Source: Enoplolaimus lenunculus (Eukaryota > Nematoda > Enoplea > Enoplida > Thoracostomopsidae). From it: a DNA stretch of 64,000 nt. Positions 12,901 through 20,726 of this stretch are shown here, piece after piece. The DNA is taken from positions 60,955 to 124,954 of the forward strand of contig JASANG010003480.1 in assembly GCA_030248215.1 (NCBI GenBank), given 5' to 3'. The number at the start of each line of letters is the position of its first letter. Position 1 is the stretch's first letter. The notes under the pieces were generated by a model. The model searched no databases, was not told where the DNA came from, and worked only from the letters and a program-made list of their open reading frames with translations. Made by a program: the position numbers and the translations under genes.

Positions 12901-15690
12901 AGGCGACGAATTGTCGTAGATTCCACTATTTTGCGTGGAGCCGCACGAAGCAATTTTAATTTAGCGTTTACGCAATGAGTAATGTTCTAATTATAAAACT
13001 GTCCAAACTGATTTTGGCCCATAGATCAGGGGCGGAGAGTTTTTCTGTGGGACTAGAATGGAGTATACTTAAGTTTAGACTACTTTTTTGGTTGGTCTAG
13101 TCCTACGCTTAGGCTTACTTAGGCTTAGGCTCAGGAAAAATTCATTCTTACGCTTAGGCTTAAGGCTTAGGCTTAGGCTTAGGAATATGCTTTCAATACT
13201 GAACCGCCCCTGTTCTTTACATTGGCCCTGAATATTAGCCGATTCAAAGCCGAACGTTTGGTTCTGGCGGTGTGTAGTTGATGAGTTGTTACCTTTCGAT
13301 GCATATGTATTAGCTTCGGCATACATCCCCAAGAAAAATTGGCATATCGCAATGTAAAGTCGGATGTCAAGGTCGTCATCCTGATCCAGCAGTTGTTCAT
13401 ATTCCTAAAAATCAATAGTGGTTGGTAACAACTTTCAACATTTGGATCCTTTCGGTAAACTGCGCAACTCAACCGGTTTGGTGTTCGCGCAGAAACTTTT
13501 TTTTTGCATATTTGAGCTTCCCATAACTTCGGCCAATGTAAAGAACAGGGCCGGAACAGTAATATAAGTATATTCCTAAACCTAAGCCTAAAGCCTAAAC
13601 CTAAGCGTAAGAATGAGCATACTCCTAAACCTAAGCCTAAGCCTAAATCTATGCCAAGCAAAAAAATTAGTTCAAAGCTAAGTTTACTCTTTTCTAGTCC
13701 TACAAAAAAACGTTCCGCTCGTGATATTTACATGGGCCGTAACATCTAACATCATTTGTCGCCTAAATTTGAGTTTTTGAAAAATTCAACTTTTTGCTTA
13801 CTGATTTTGGACAACCGATACTATTGGACAACCAAAATATGCCAACATAGGTGTTCCGTGTTTAACTTAATAAATTGTTAGGCTAAATTTTCGACGTTTA
13901 CCTGAACCAGTTAGGCTAATCATACATAACTTCTATACTCCACTTCACCTTTGCTTAAATTAAAGCACAACTGAACGGACTGAAGCTTTAGAATATGAGG
14001 TTGCGCAATATTTATTCCAAGCTCAAACTGTACCGATATTGATTTCAACTGGATAAATTTGTGCGAATCAATGCGAGCAGAGCTTACATTTAATGCCTTT
14101 TTATATTCACCCAAATGAAAATAGCAATAAGCGAGCCATTGGCTGTTCTTGGTGTTTGCCTTGCCGCTTTCTTTTTCAAACTAAAAATGTAAATATGTCA
14201 TCTATCAACAGGCGTCCGAATCAAAGCGGCGGTGGATCAAACAGTTTCCAATGGGGAAAGATACGCTTTCAGCGTCGAAATTTTACAGTTTTAAACAGTG
14301 TTTAGCAAATGTTTCTATACCACAAAACGGTCATAAATTGCGCACAGAGCACGCAATCTTTGGCCAGTGTTAATTTTAGGGGCGTAAACAATAGATTAAG
14401 CGTATCCTTAAGCTTAAGCCTAAGCCTAAGCGTTGCAAAAAAATGTGTTCCTAAGCCTAAGCTTAAGCAACTAAATGTAATCTAGAATCTAAACCTACTC
14501 TTTGATAGGCCTACCAGAAAGCTGGACGCCTCTTAAAGTAAGATGAGCCAACTTTTTCAATTTGAACGGTATCGACGCTATATTTCTGAGCATGTATTTA
14601 GCTAGAAAACACAACAGTGTTTGCTTCAAACATTTTCACCAAAACAGGCCGAGTGCCGGGAATACATCTTCAACTGCGTGAATCCAACAAAAAATAATCT
14701 AAAGCTTAAGCTTACTCTATTCTAGTCCCACAGAAAAACGTTCCGCCCCTGATCTTTGCATGGGCCAAATGTACTATATTGTCAAGATTCTGATTACATT
14801 AATATAAAATCAGAATCAATAATTGACTATGTTTTGCAGTAATTTGAATACACTCTACCCTCTAACGGTAAAATATGCTATGCGTTTCGTGCAGCGAAAA
14901 TTCGCATCGCAGTACCAGAAGCCATAAAATAGTCCAAAGTAAAAACGCCAGCCTAACTTTACTAATTCAACTAACTTACCAATAGGAGCGCAATTGCACC
15001 GTTGTAGTCTCGTTTATCTAGAAAATCGTCTAAATCAGGAACACTTGTTTTGTCTTTTGATTCAGAAATTGATTCTGTCCTTCCAGCTGGTTTAGCTCGC
15101 GATAAAATCTGAAAAAAATATTATTTAACTGTACTAAATTTCAAATAAAATCTGTGCAATAATTGTTCGAATTCTTTAATGTTGTATTTAAGCCTTATTC
15201 ACATGTGCAAGTTTTGTAGAAAAAAACTAGCTCGTGCAACTTGCGTGCGCGAACTTGGTCACGCAACAGCTTTGAAATTCTCGCAACTGCAAATATTTTA
15301 ACCGAATTCATGGCGTTAATCTTAACGCGCAAGTGTGAAGACATCTCCAAGTGGTTGAATTTTATTGGTCCTGCGTTTTGATTGGCCAATCGGAAGACAT
15401 GTTGTTCGATTTAGATTTGTTGAATTTTAATTCAAGGTGCTTGAATTAATTCAAATATCAAAAATGTTATATTTAGGTTAAGGAATTTGCTTAACTACGG
15501 TCGCGCCCATGTTCTATACATTGGCCAGTTAATGGAACAAAACCAATGCACTTGAAAATAGAATATACATTGTTTTACGTGCCAAATTCGGCACTATTTG
15601 TTCTGGCTAAGATTATCTAAGTTTTACAGTAAATTTGGTTCGCAGAATAAATAGGTTGTATATATTTCGCGACAATAATTTTCTTACCAT
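814..15690 (-). CDS. IFT56: IFT56 / TTC26 (DYF-13), IFT-B subunit with TPR repeats; 3' end outside the window
   Basis: The gene encodes a tetratricopeptide-repeat subunit of intraflagellar transport complex B, which moves a subset of motility proteins into cilia. Fifteen exons on the minus strand are recognised by close match to animal TTC26 as I remember it: 15688-15690, 14980-15108, 14088-14180, 13293-13404, 12072-12267, 11569-11638, 9676-9777, 8452-8529, 7294-7396, 6071-6180, 5525-5588, 4455-4543, 2790-2873, 2088-2157 and 814-920. Every exon has AG before it and GT after it, and all phases agree, giving 1410 coding bases (470 codons) with no internal stop. The human protein is about 554 residues, so roughly 85-90 residues (the part after NDCYR) lie left of base 1. 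All 14 introns contain MITE sequence or nothing recognisable. The start is chosen because exon 1 supplies M and exon 2 supplies ILSRAKP, matching the family N terminus. Confidence 0.95.
921..2040. other. IFT56 intron 14, mostly unassigned
   Basis: 1377-1800 holds a diverged element with ends CAGGGTGAAACCGG and TACCCTTGTATCCGG, resembling family K. 1810-1975 is a decayed family G copy. I see nothing recognisable in 960-1370. Confidence 0.4.
2041..2074. mobile_element. MITE family A, right-terminal fragment
   Basis: GAAAAACGTTCCGCCCCTGA then TCTTTACATGGGCC, the exact right end of family A, without its body or left end. It stops 13 bp from the exon 14 donor. Confidence 0.8.
2088..2157 (-). CDS. 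IFT56: IFT56 exon 14
   Basis: [20 protein letters not shown] then VRC, matching AFLLIQSEKMKNDYIYLSWL. It ends in phase 1 with a GTAAGT donor. A terminal fragment of a family A MITE lies 13 bp inside the intron. Confidence 0.92.
2425..2628 (-). mobile_element. MITE family A with perfect 8-bp target duplication
   Basis: 204 bp, flanked by AAAATTTC on both sides (2417-2424 and 2629-2636). The ends are imperfect inverted repeats and the interior has two blocks of TTAGGC-type hexamers. Lies in IFT56 intron 13. Confidence 0.9.
2790..2873 (-). CDS. IFT56: IFT56 exon 13
   Basis: 28 codons, phase 0: [20 protein letters not shown] then GDYKQAEK. A family I element begins at 2891, so only 17 bp separate its end from the exon's acceptor. 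Confidence 0.93.
2891..3503. mobile_element. two tandem family I MITEs
   Basis: Copies at 2891-3223 and 3231-3503, each opening CAAGAGTG and closing CACTCTT(G), with long subterminal inverted repeats containing GGTACATTCT and GCGTTGCGTTTTT. GTAATAG (2884-2890) precedes the pair and recurs between them (3224-3230), and again at 3510-3516. Lies in IFT56 intron 12. Confidence 0.75.
3560..3722. mobile_element. degraded hexamer MITE (A/B type)
   Basis: Irregular CCTAAG-like hexamers, then the A-type inner segment AAAGCTTAAGCTTACTCTAT joined to a B-type end CGTTAAAGTAACATGGGCC. Another hexamer patch lies at 3805-3835. The rest of 3725-4065 shows nothing I recognise. Confidence 0.55.
4069..4432. 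mobile_element. MITE family F, copy 1
   Basis: About 360 bp. Ends CTGGGTGTCCGAAACCC and ATTTCGGAAACCCA are inverted. Subterminal runs of TACTTAAGTA-type words make it strongly self-complementary. Lies in IFT56 intron 11. Confidence 0.75.
4455..4543 (-). CDS. IFT56: IFT56 exon 12
   Basis: [20 protein letters not shown] is almost identical to the human [20 protein letters not shown]; then [10 protein letters not shown]. The donor is GTGCGT. A family F element ends about 22 bp into the following intron. Confidence 0.96.
4571..5300. other. IFT56 intron 11, right part
   Basis: 4571-4660 is a dispersed repeat (Q) containing CCCCCGTCAGAAAATTTTTT and GTGATAAAAT, seen again near 33,340 and 42,850. 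In 4665-5300 there are AT-rich stretches and short open frames, none of which I can support as coding. Confidence 0.4.
5307..5480 (+). mobile_element. MITE family C, copy 1
   Basis: Left end GGCCATGTACAGACCAGGGC and right end GGCCCTGTTCTATACTTGGG are inverted. The interior is CCTAAG hexamers followed by AAAAAAGTTAGTCTATAGG. The target duplication is not clear. Lies in IFT56 intron 11, 44 bp beyond the exon 11 donor. Confidence 0.75.
5525..5588 (-). CDS. IFT56: IFT56 exon 11
   Basis: [20 protein letters not shown] matches RDHMKIAQQFFQLVGGSASE. It ends in phase 1 and the GTTAGT donor is slightly off consensus. Confidence 0.93.
5640..6003. mobile_element. MITE family F, partial copy 2
   Basis: Its right half matches copy 1 (AAGTAAATACTTAAGTGTGA then TTTCAGAAACCCTG). 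The left end is lost. Lies in IFT56 intron 10. Confidence 0.55.
6071..6180 (-). CDS. IFT56: IFT56 exon 10
   Basis: [20 protein letters not shown] then [16 protein letters not shown], matching DVQEAYNLIKDLEPTTPQEY and the following TPR. The exon starts by completing an Asp codon and ends in phase 0. Confidence 0.95.
6293..6886. mobile_element. two tandem family O elements with tRNA-like cores
   Basis: Copies at 6293-6561 and 6618-6886, each 269 bp and nearly identical, bounded by TAACCCCTTCTCACAT and ATGTGAGAAAGGGTTA. Each contains box A-like TAGCTGAGTGGTGATGG and box B-like GAGTTCGAA(T/C)CC. The flank AAAATTTTCAGTTTACTATC precedes both, so the duplication took flank with it. Confidence 0.8.
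6911..7252. mobile_element. MITE family F, copy 3
   Basis: Left end GCTGAAACCC, right end AAGGTTTGAGAAACTCAGCC, with TAAGTA-rich interior. Lies in IFT56 intron 9. Confidence 0.65.
7294..7396 (-). CDS. IFT56: IFT56 exon 9
   Basis: [20 protein letters not shown] then [14 protein letters not shown]; strongly conserved. It ends in phase 1 with a GTAAGT donor. Confidence 0.95.
7543..8220. mobile_element. family Z DNA transposon remnant, TTA duplication
   Basis: 678 bp. Perfect 28-bp terminal inverted repeats begin TGCGGGGTTCACGTTATAAC and the imperfect pairing extends to about 50 bp. TTA on both sides (7540-7542, 8221-8223) is typical of Harbinger-like elements. The interior is noncoding with repeated palindromes around ATATCATATGATAT. 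Lies in IFT56 intron 8. Confidence 0.85.
8360..8438 (-). mobile_element. MITE family P fragment
   Basis: Ends TCTTATTCGGGTCACTACAG then TA, the terminal repeat of family P, with the adjoining CAAAATGGGGACCC. It stops 12 bp from the exon 8 donor. Confidence 0.7.
8452..8529 (-). CDS. IFT56: IFT56 exon 8
   Basis: 26 codons, phase 0: [20 protein letters not shown] then IVRHNQ, corresponding to AELKSLMDNA...ELIRHN in human. This is one of the less conserved parts of the protein. A family P fragment ends 12 bp past the donor. Confidence 0.9.
8559..9071 (-). mobile_element. MITE family G, split by a nested element
   Basis: The G sequence runs to 8589, is interrupted, and resumes at 8979 (TAGAGGG...TACAAGGGTTTTCAATGACT). 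Ends GGCTCGTACCC and GGATACGAGCC are diverged inverted repeats. Confidence 0.7.
8590..8978. mobile_element. K-like element nested in family G
   Basis: 389 bp, starting CGCAGGGATCGACC and ending TGTCGATCCCTG, with CTAGAGGC on the left (8582-8589) and CTAGAGGG on the right (8979-8986). The 8-bp duplication suggests hAT. The interior repeats GTACCGGATACCGG and TCCGGTTCCGG words. Confidence 0.7.
9224..9532 (+). mobile_element. MITE family C with perfect 8-bp target duplication
   Basis: 309 bp, flanked by CCATTTTC on both sides (9216-9223, 9533-9540). It is longer than the other C copies because the hexamer block with CGTAACGATGAGCTTATA is present twice. Lies in IFT56 intron 7. Confidence 0.9.
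9676..9777 (-). CDS. IFT56: IFT56 exon 7
   Basis: 34 codons, phase 0. It opens [13 protein letters not shown] and continues [19 protein letters not shown], matching the human ALNLKACNHFRLYNGRAAE. The donor is GTAAAC. Confidence 0.95.
9804..10326. mobile_element. MITE family F, copy 4, interrupted by family G
   Basis: Left end CTGGGTTTCTGAAATTGTAC, right end GTAAGGTTTCAGAAACTCAG. A family G copy sits near the left end. Confidence 0.7.
9837..9997 (+). mobile_element. MITE family G nested in family F
   Basis: 161 bp, CGGGCCCGTAGC to GCTACGGGCCTG, flanked by CTATCTAC (9829-9836) and GTATCTAC (9998-10005). Confidence 0.85.
10355..10628. mobile_element. family O element, inverted copy
   Basis: Bounded by TAAACCCTTTCTCACACG and AATGTGAGAAGGGGTTA, with the tRNA-like segment in the middle. 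It is followed by TAGATAGTAAACTGAAAATT, the same flank that precedes the 6.3 kb copies, so that flank belongs to a longer unit. Confidence 0.75.
10726..10791. mobile_element. minimal family E element
   Basis: Only 66 bp: GGGTTGCGCTGTACTT, a short GACGGACGGCG core, then AAAAGTATAGCGCAACCC. It is almost nothing but its two inverted repeats. Confidence 0.7.
11031..11551. repeat. hexamer element S: about 430 bp of CCTAAG-type array
   Basis: A long irregular array of CCTAAGCCTATCTAAG and related words (about 11040-11480), bounded by GGTCCTGTTAACAATAGGGG on the left and CCCCGAATAATTAAAATGGG then AC on the right, which are loosely inverted. 49430-49545 has the same layout with a much shorter array. 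Lies in IFT56 intron 6, right end 16 bp from the exon 6 donor. Confidence 0.7.
11569..11638 (-). CDS. IFT56: IFT56 exon 6
   Basis: [20 protein letters not shown] is nearly identical to the human segment after DNR. The donor is GTAAGA. The right end of hexamer element S lies about 16 bp into the intron. Confidence 0.95.
11803..11935 (-). mobile_element. MITE family P fragment
   Basis: AGTGACCCAAATACGAC then TGATATTTATTTGG and GACTGTTATTTATTTTTAG, as in the terminal quarter of family P. 11640-11800 and 11936-12070 show nothing else. Confidence 0.6.
12072..12267 (-). CDS. IFT56: IFT56 exon 5
   Basis: The longest exon. It carries [19 protein letters not shown] and [20 protein letters not shown]. 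Two AGs are candidates for the acceptor, before 12267 and before 12257; only the first keeps phase with exon 4, inserting VRPS ahead of PLQNR. It ends in phase 2 with a GTATAC donor. Confidence 0.92.
12283..12660. mobile_element. degraded family C element interrupted by family R
   Basis: The left part matches C (TAGAACAGGGTCGTAACAGT then AGTATA) with sparse hexamers; GCATGGGCTC after 12645 may be its right end. Family R occupies 12397-12645. Confidence 0.5.
12397..12645. mobile_element. MITE family R, copy 1
   Basis: 249 bp, CACTGTAAATTTCATTGAGT to ACTGGAATTTACAGTG. The interior is a chain of AACTCA/TGAGTT words, so the whole can fold on itself. No transposase. Confidence 0.8.
12724..12918. 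mobile_element. MITE family D, copy 2
   Basis: ACAATTCGTCGCCCGACAAC at the left and GTTGTCAGGCGACGAATTGT at the right, with a few TTAGG-type hexamers and CCGAAATTTCATCAACTCGA, the ancestor-like form of the 41 kb satellite unit. Confidence 0.75.
13016..13227 (-). mobile_element. MITE family A
   Basis: GGCCCATAGATCAGGGGCGG to GCCCCTGTTCTTTACATTGG plus CC. Flanks CTGATTTT and CTGAATAT agree at 6 of 8. Two TTAGGC-type blocks inside. IFT56 intron 4. Confidence 0.85.
13293..13404 (-). CDS. IFT56: IFT56 exon 4
   Basis: [11 protein letters not shown] followed by [17 protein letters not shown], the third TPR. It ends in phase 1. The donor is GTAACA, weaker than its neighbours. A family A MITE ends 65 bp beyond it, at 13227. 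Confidence 0.93.
13531..13738 (+). mobile_element. MITE family A
   Basis: 208 bp, GGCCAATGTAAAGAACAGGG to TTACATGGGCC, flanks ATAACTTC and GTAACATC (6 of 8). Opposite orientation to the copy 300 bp to its left. IFT56 intron 3. Confidence 0.85.
14088..14180 (-). CDS. IFT56: IFT56 exon 3
   Basis: 31 codons, phase 0 at both ends. [19 protein letters not shown] matches the second TPR of TTC26 (LWIGYCAFHLGDYKRALEE). The donor is GTAAGC. Confidence 0.93.
14362..14549 (+). mobile_element. MITE family B
   Basis: GGCCAGTGTTAATTTTAGGG then GCGTAAACA, two hexamer blocks separated by GCGTTGCAAAAAAATG, and a right end CTTAAAGTAAGATGAGCC. IFT56 intron 2. 14690-14766 is a separate family A right-terminal fragment. 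Confidence 0.8.
14980..15108 (-). CDS. IFT56: IFT56 exon 2
   Basis: 43 codons, phase 0 at both ends. It holds the conserved N terminus [10 protein letters not shown], a short charged linker, and [13 protein letters not shown], the first TPR helix. The acceptor follows a run of T and the donor is GTAAGT. Confidence 0.93.
15109..15687. other. IFT56 intron 1
   Basis: AT-rich, with a family C terminal fragment near 15498-15525 (GCCCATGTTCTATACATTGG then CC). Nothing else recognisable. Confidence 0.5.
15688..15690 (-). CDS. IFT56: IFT56 exon 1: start codon only, then a GTAAGA donor
   Basis: The ATG is the last three bases of the exon and is followed at once by GTAAGA. Exon 2 continues ILSRAKP, like MLSRAKP in vertebrate TTC26, so the first exon is all 5' UTR plus one codon. 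The UTR length cannot be read from sequence. Confidence 0.85.
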
Positions 15691-15740
15691 GATTTCCGTT
15701 TGTGGTTGGTCAAAGTATTATAAACACAAACCAATCAGCT

Positions 15741-15753
15741 GTTACCTAGCAAC
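15741..15753. promoter_or_regulatory. RFX X-box near the IFT56 start
   Basis: GTTACCTAGCAAC fits the RFX X-box RYYRYY-N-RRNRAC at every position, with a one-base spacer. It stands 51-63 bp upstream of the IFT56 ATG, where X-boxes of ciliary genes usually lie. A CCAAT motif (15731-15735) is beside it, and GGTTGCTA directly follows. The site is nearly palindromic, so strand is not assigned. RFX control is inferred. Confidence 0.7.
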
Positions 15754-15799
15754 GGTTGCTAATAACCAAGAATAATCATCTTGGTTGACGCTAGTTGCT

Positions 15800-17520
15800 T
15801 ACCGGCCGTGCGAAACACGACCGGGAAAAGCAACTTTCTGCGCCACCTCTAAATTACTACCTGTTTGTGTACAGCGTCGTCTAATTTAATTATTATCCTG
15901 GAAAAATGGTGCCCAACCCTGATTTGCATCTAATAGACAAGCCGCTGTTGCACAAATTTTGGACCATCCGACCAAAGACTAAAAATATTTTTTCACCAAA
16001 ATATGGTATACCTTAAAAGCGTTATAGTGACACTATACATGACGAAAACATTGTGTATATATATCGACATCTACCTCCGACTCTGGCTCCGGCTCCGGTA
16101 TTTTAACTCGCCGGTTATTACTTTTAAAAACTTCAAAAAATTTATACCATCATTTGTATTTATGCTAAGTACTATCGAACTGATTCACTTTACATTTACA
16201 TATTTCTTCTATCATACATGTAATGTAAATGTTTGCATGTTACCGTGTGGTTCACAATCTTTAATGGGTTACAATAATGCTGAAAAACGATATATAGATG
16301 ATGAGTGTTATTCTAGGGGCGAACAGAATATGTCTCAGTATGTTTCTATTATTTATAAGGCTAGGTCTAAACTTCAGTGTAAAAATGGGTTCATACCATT
16401 TAATTTCTCGGTTTGGGTCAATTTTTGGTCATCACCGAAGAAAATACACTTTTTATAATAAACTATATCTAATACTGTTTTCGTAGTTTTTTGTGTGTTG
16501 TCAGAATATCTGCTAATCATTTCGCAACTATGAAAATTCATAGATTTATAACGAATTTCTTTCACAAGCATTTGCTTCAACAATATTAACTTCAGCTCTT
16601 TACAGGTCTACCAGCATTTGCTGAATTCTCGACTTTAAGTGTCGGTTCCAAACCACCTAGACTCAAGAAACCGAGAACTGCAAATGCCAAATACCGAGAC
16701 TTGCCGATACTGAGACCGGAACTTTTATCCCTGATCTTAGCCGCCTCTGTTGTATAGAACATACAGCAAACTGTACGCTCTTAAAACGAACATGGCCCAA
16801 TCGAATATTGCAACTGAACGCAACGCTGCAAAACATAGAATAGTATAATAGTGACGTTGTAAAAGTGTTAGAAATGCATCGGCATGAGATGTTAAATTGA
16901 ATCAGGTAAACACTTTGGGTATCTTAAGCCGCGGAAGGAAGAATTGTAAGCTACGTTCTGATATTTGAATGCAATCTAGTATTATATTTGAATTCATTAT
17001 CCGGCCCCGGCTTCATTTCCGGTTCCATGTCATTTTTTTCTCGCTCGGGTGAAAAAAGCTTAACCGCTAAGTTATACCATTTCGAACTGAATCTAAGCTT
17101 CGTCCATGTTCAACACGCAAATCTCATTTTGTGTTAATGGTAAACAGGTCGACTCTACCGGAACCCCTATTTCCTATTGGATTGTAGTTTTACCAAACTG
17201 AAGTATTTCAAACGTTGAACATAGAATAAGCACCTTTACTAATTCATTCTTTAGTTCAAATTCATCTACATTATCGATTTCCGGTAAGCGCACGAGTTTG
17301 TTCAAACATGTTAAGTATTATAGGATACTTTTAGGTTATTCAAGAGTATAATTGGTTCTATTCACGACTATTTGACTTATACTACCAAAGCTGTTTGAGG
17401 TATTCGTTTTAGACTGTCCATTGTTAGACGGAACTGGTCATATTTAAACTGTTTCCTAACGAGATGGATGGCTTAACCATTAACAAAGGTACAGATGTGG
17501 TATTCCAGTGCTATTCCAAA
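15800..17520. other. intergenic, no gene seen
   Basis: Contains a 151-codon open frame (16003-16458) rich in hydrophobic residues, with no family resemblance, and short patches of CTCCGGCTCCGG- and GGTTCC-type words (16075-16115, 16640-16730, 17000-17030) like family K interiors. No exon I can support. Confidence 0.45.
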
Positions 17521-17528
17521 TTATGTTC

Positions 17529-17534
<6 letters not shown>

Positions 17535-17587
<53 letters not shown>

Positions 17588-17588
17588 A
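17535..17588. repeat. (AT)n microsatellite running into (GT)n
   Basis: About 36 bases of alternating AT followed by about 16 of alternating GT. Confidence 0.95.
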
Positions 17589-17873
17589 TGGGTAAAATTT
17601 TAGTTTTTATAATGCTTGAAGTATGATTTTAGGTTCTTTTACACTAAAAATACTGGATTCTACACAGCAGGATTTCCAGCATTGAAAGAAATTAAAAATA
17701 ATTGATTAATTGTTTAAGCAGTGGATATTTACCATTGTCTGTTATTTTAAGAATGCCCATGCGCGCCGGAGACACAATTTTTTAATTCTTGTTGCCACAT
17801 CACCATATTGTTTCGTCTTATTTTGCTAGAAATGAAACTTTAGATAAACTATTTGCACCGCATAATTATCCGC

Positions 17874-18110
17874 GTAAGCATGTGAGACATGTTTGTCCAT
17901 TATATGTGCACATGTAATAAAGTGCAACGCACTGTATATATGCTAGCCGGCAGCATACGGTCGTCGACACAGCGTGGCGCAGTGGTTGAGCGTTCGTTTA
18001 ATGATCCGCAAGATTGAAGCTCGATCTCTGCTCTGTAGGCCCGCTTTCCAGTTGTTTAGTGAAAAGGTCTCAAATCCCGATTGCTACCAAGACTGGTGAT
18101 TTGAACGGCA
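17874..18110 (+). mobile_element. tRNA-derived SINE, diverged copy
   Basis: Same layout as the 54.6 kb copies: GTGAGACATG, GCTAGCCGGCAGCATACGGT, box A-like GTGGCGCAGTGGTTGAGCG, box B-like GAAGCTCGATCTC, then GGTCTCAAATCCCGATTGCT. Confidence 0.7.
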
Positions 18111-18277
18111 GGGCTGGCTTGAGAAAACACATCAGTTGTCGCAAGCAAAAATTTTCCCTGGCAAAGTACAAAATTTGTTCGCTGATTGCAAAAATATGCG
18201 ACGTTTTGCGTTGTTAAAGCTCATGCATGACCACATATTTAATGGTTTCAGCACGAATTATGTCTATAAGAAGCTTG

Positions 18278-18479
18278 GGCCAGTGTACAATACAGAGGCA
18301 GAACAGTATGATAAGCATATTACTAAGCCAAAGCCTTAGACTAAACCTAAGCGTAAAAAAAGAGCATATTCCTAAGCCTAAGCCGACACCTAAGCCAAGC
18401 AAAAAAACAGTCTAAAGCTTAAGCGGACTGTATTGCAGTCCCACACAAAAACGGTCCGCCCCTGATCTTTACATGGGCT
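18278..18479 (+). mobile_element. MITE family A
   Basis: GGCCAGTGTACAATACAGAG to GATCTTTACATGGGCT with hexamers and the AAAAAACAGTCTAAAGCTTA inner segment. Flanking duplication unclear. Confidence 0.75.
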
Positions 18480-18788
18480 ATAAGTTTGGCAAGAAACCTA
18501 TTCTACGCAAACAGCAAATACTCACGATAGTTGAACGGAATTCAATTATAAATTCAACTCATTATTAATATTATTCTCTCTAAAGCCAGACACGTGTAAT
18601 TATTCAACGGCATACTCGGAAATGTAGGTTAATAATACAAGCTTAACTTGCTTTTGAAACGTATTTTAGTGGAAATGGGTTTGCGTAGAATTTTGCCGTA
18701 GAAGCCAAATACAGATTAGTATAGATTCCATGAAACGTTGTGTTTGTGGTGCGTGTCATTTGACTCAGAACTGAACGGTGAAACCAAT

Positions 18789-19136
18789 TTAACTCCTTCT
18801 CACATAGAGTAGACTATGAGCAAATTTTCGCAAAAACTGCATACTGTAGTGACCCGAATATGAGGGGGCGTACTAAAAGGGAGAGGGGTCCCCATTTTGA
18901 GTCCCTATCAATAGGAGTTCGTATCCCTAATAAGAGTCCGTAAGCGGATGGAGTGTCTAAACGCTAATTAGAATCCATAAAGGTCAATTATCCCTAATGG
19001 TAGTGCATAAATGACTCAGAAGTCATTGAGCAGTGCTGGTAAACGACTTTCACTCATCCGAAAAACCCGAACTCGAATCCTTGTTTGAATGTTTGTAAGA
19101 GATGAAATAGAAAATATTCACGCGAGAATGAGTTAA
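18789..19136. mobile_element. degraded family O element with a family P fragment inside
   Basis: Ends TTAACTCCTTCTCACATAG and CACGCGAGAATGAGTTAA are family O termini. A P-type left end (TACTGTAGTGACCCGAATAT) begins at 18842 and its sequence runs to about 19020. Confidence 0.6.
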
Positions 19137-19246
19137 ACAAGCCACAGTAAAACGTGTACATATTTATATGTTATCAATTAATCTGACAACCTTTCAGTAG
19201 TGTTACAGTGTGACTGGAAGTCATCACAATTCCACATGATAATTTT

Positions 19247-19515
19247 TAACCCTTTCTCACATGAATATTTTCTATTTCCCCTGAGACCTACTTTTATGCT
19301 GGGATTCGAACTCCAGTGACTGGAGTGGGAGGCGAATACCATCACCACTCAGCTATAGGAGCTTGACGCTCGAGCCCGAGGGGGCTCTCACGTCTTGTGG
19401 TGATTTAGTACTATGTATACGTGTTGCAACTGTTAGACACGGTGCGATATATACTGTTTAACGTATATTCACTGCGCTGATTTGCCTACAGGCAACTCAA
19501 TATGAGAAGGGGTTA
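19247..19515. mobile_element. family O element
   Basis: 269 bp, TTAACCCTTTCTCACATG to ATGAGAAGGGGTTA. The tRNA-like segment is in reverse (GGATTCGAACTCCAG then CCACTCAGCTATAGG). Confidence 0.8.
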
Positions 19516-19864
19516 ATTTTATCTGATATTTATACCCATATTCTCAAATGTGTGTAGCAACTGTCACCAGTTGCTGATGGGTCTTGAAACCTTCGAACCA
19601 GTGAATGTTGACACTCAAAATTCAGCGCATTTTTCGCACATAATTTGCTCTACTCGGGTACCGGTTTTGAGTTCAACAACTGCAATAGTCAGTGAGTTTA
19701 ATAGACATTTGAGAAATCCGCCCTAATTTCAAACTGCGCTCTGAAGTCGGGAGAGTCTTGGGTACAATTAACAAATTTCTCTTTATTATGTAAGGAAATT
19801 AGTGTTATTAGCGCTAACTCTAATATATAATCTTTATTGAAAGGGATAACTTAATGATGATTAG

Positions 19865-20054
19865 GGCCAATGTTACTTTTAGGGACGTAACAGTAGATTA
19901 AGCGTACTCCTAAGCCTAAATCTAAGCGTTGCAAAAATGCTTTCCCAAGCCTAAGCTTAAGCTTAAGCCTAGGCAAAAAATGTAGTCTAGAATTTAAACA
20001 TACTCTTTTATAGACCCACCAGAAAGCTGGACGCACCTTAAAGAAACATGGACG
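19865..20054 (+). mobile_element. MITE family B
   Basis: GGCCAATGTTACTTTTAGGG to ACCTTAAAGAAACATGGAC with hexamers and AAAAAATGTAGTCTAGAATT. Confidence 0.8.
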
Positions 20055-20294
20055 AAGTATAGTATCAGACAAGGTTTAAAACTGAAAGGTAATGTTTTGT
20101 TGCTGAGAATATCGAGTTTTCAGTGTTTTTTTAAATTTGCTTACTAATTACACTAGGAAGTTTCTCGATTATAGCAGGACCAATCGTATTGGGCCCAAGA
20201 AGATTTCAATCACTGACGATTGCTTAGTATTGAGGCTGCAAACTTGGATTTTAACTTCACGACTCTGTTCAGTACGTCCAAATTCATGTAAGAC

Positions 20295-20428
20295 CGGGCC
20301 CGTAGCCAAGGATGGCACGAGCCGCGGATAAATTCCCCCTAGAAAATTTTCAACCTTACTTGTAAACTCATTGAAAACCGTTGAATGCCTCACCTGAAAA
20401 ATTATTAGGTGAGCTGGCTACGAGTCTG
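20295..20428 (+). mobile_element. MITE family G with perfect 8-bp target duplication
   Basis: 134 bp, CGGGCCCGTAGCC to GGCTACGAGTCTG, flanked by TGTAAGAC on both sides (20287-20294, 20429-20436). Confidence 0.9.
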
Positions 20429-20726
20429 TGTAAGACGCATTATCACAGTCAATGAAACGCTGATAGTTGGTATTTTAAGGTAAACTTATGCATAAAATAT
20501 TCAAGACTGAAATTTATAGTTGATAAATTTTTCATGAAAAACGTTCGGGTGAATCCATGATACACATTTGTTGTGAAAAATGTCCCAAGGGAAACCAGAG
20601 TTACCACCTGAGACCAGTGATAAACGCACATTAATTTTTTATAATTCTGGCATGTGATGTTACTGCGGTCTTTCACGCCAGTGCCAGGCGTAGCTGATTC
20701 GATAGTTATAGCGCGGCGGGGGCGTA

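Noticed and set aside
16003-16458. 151-codon hydrophobic open frame
   Set aside because: Low-complexity AT-rich sequence, no family resemblance, no splice partners.
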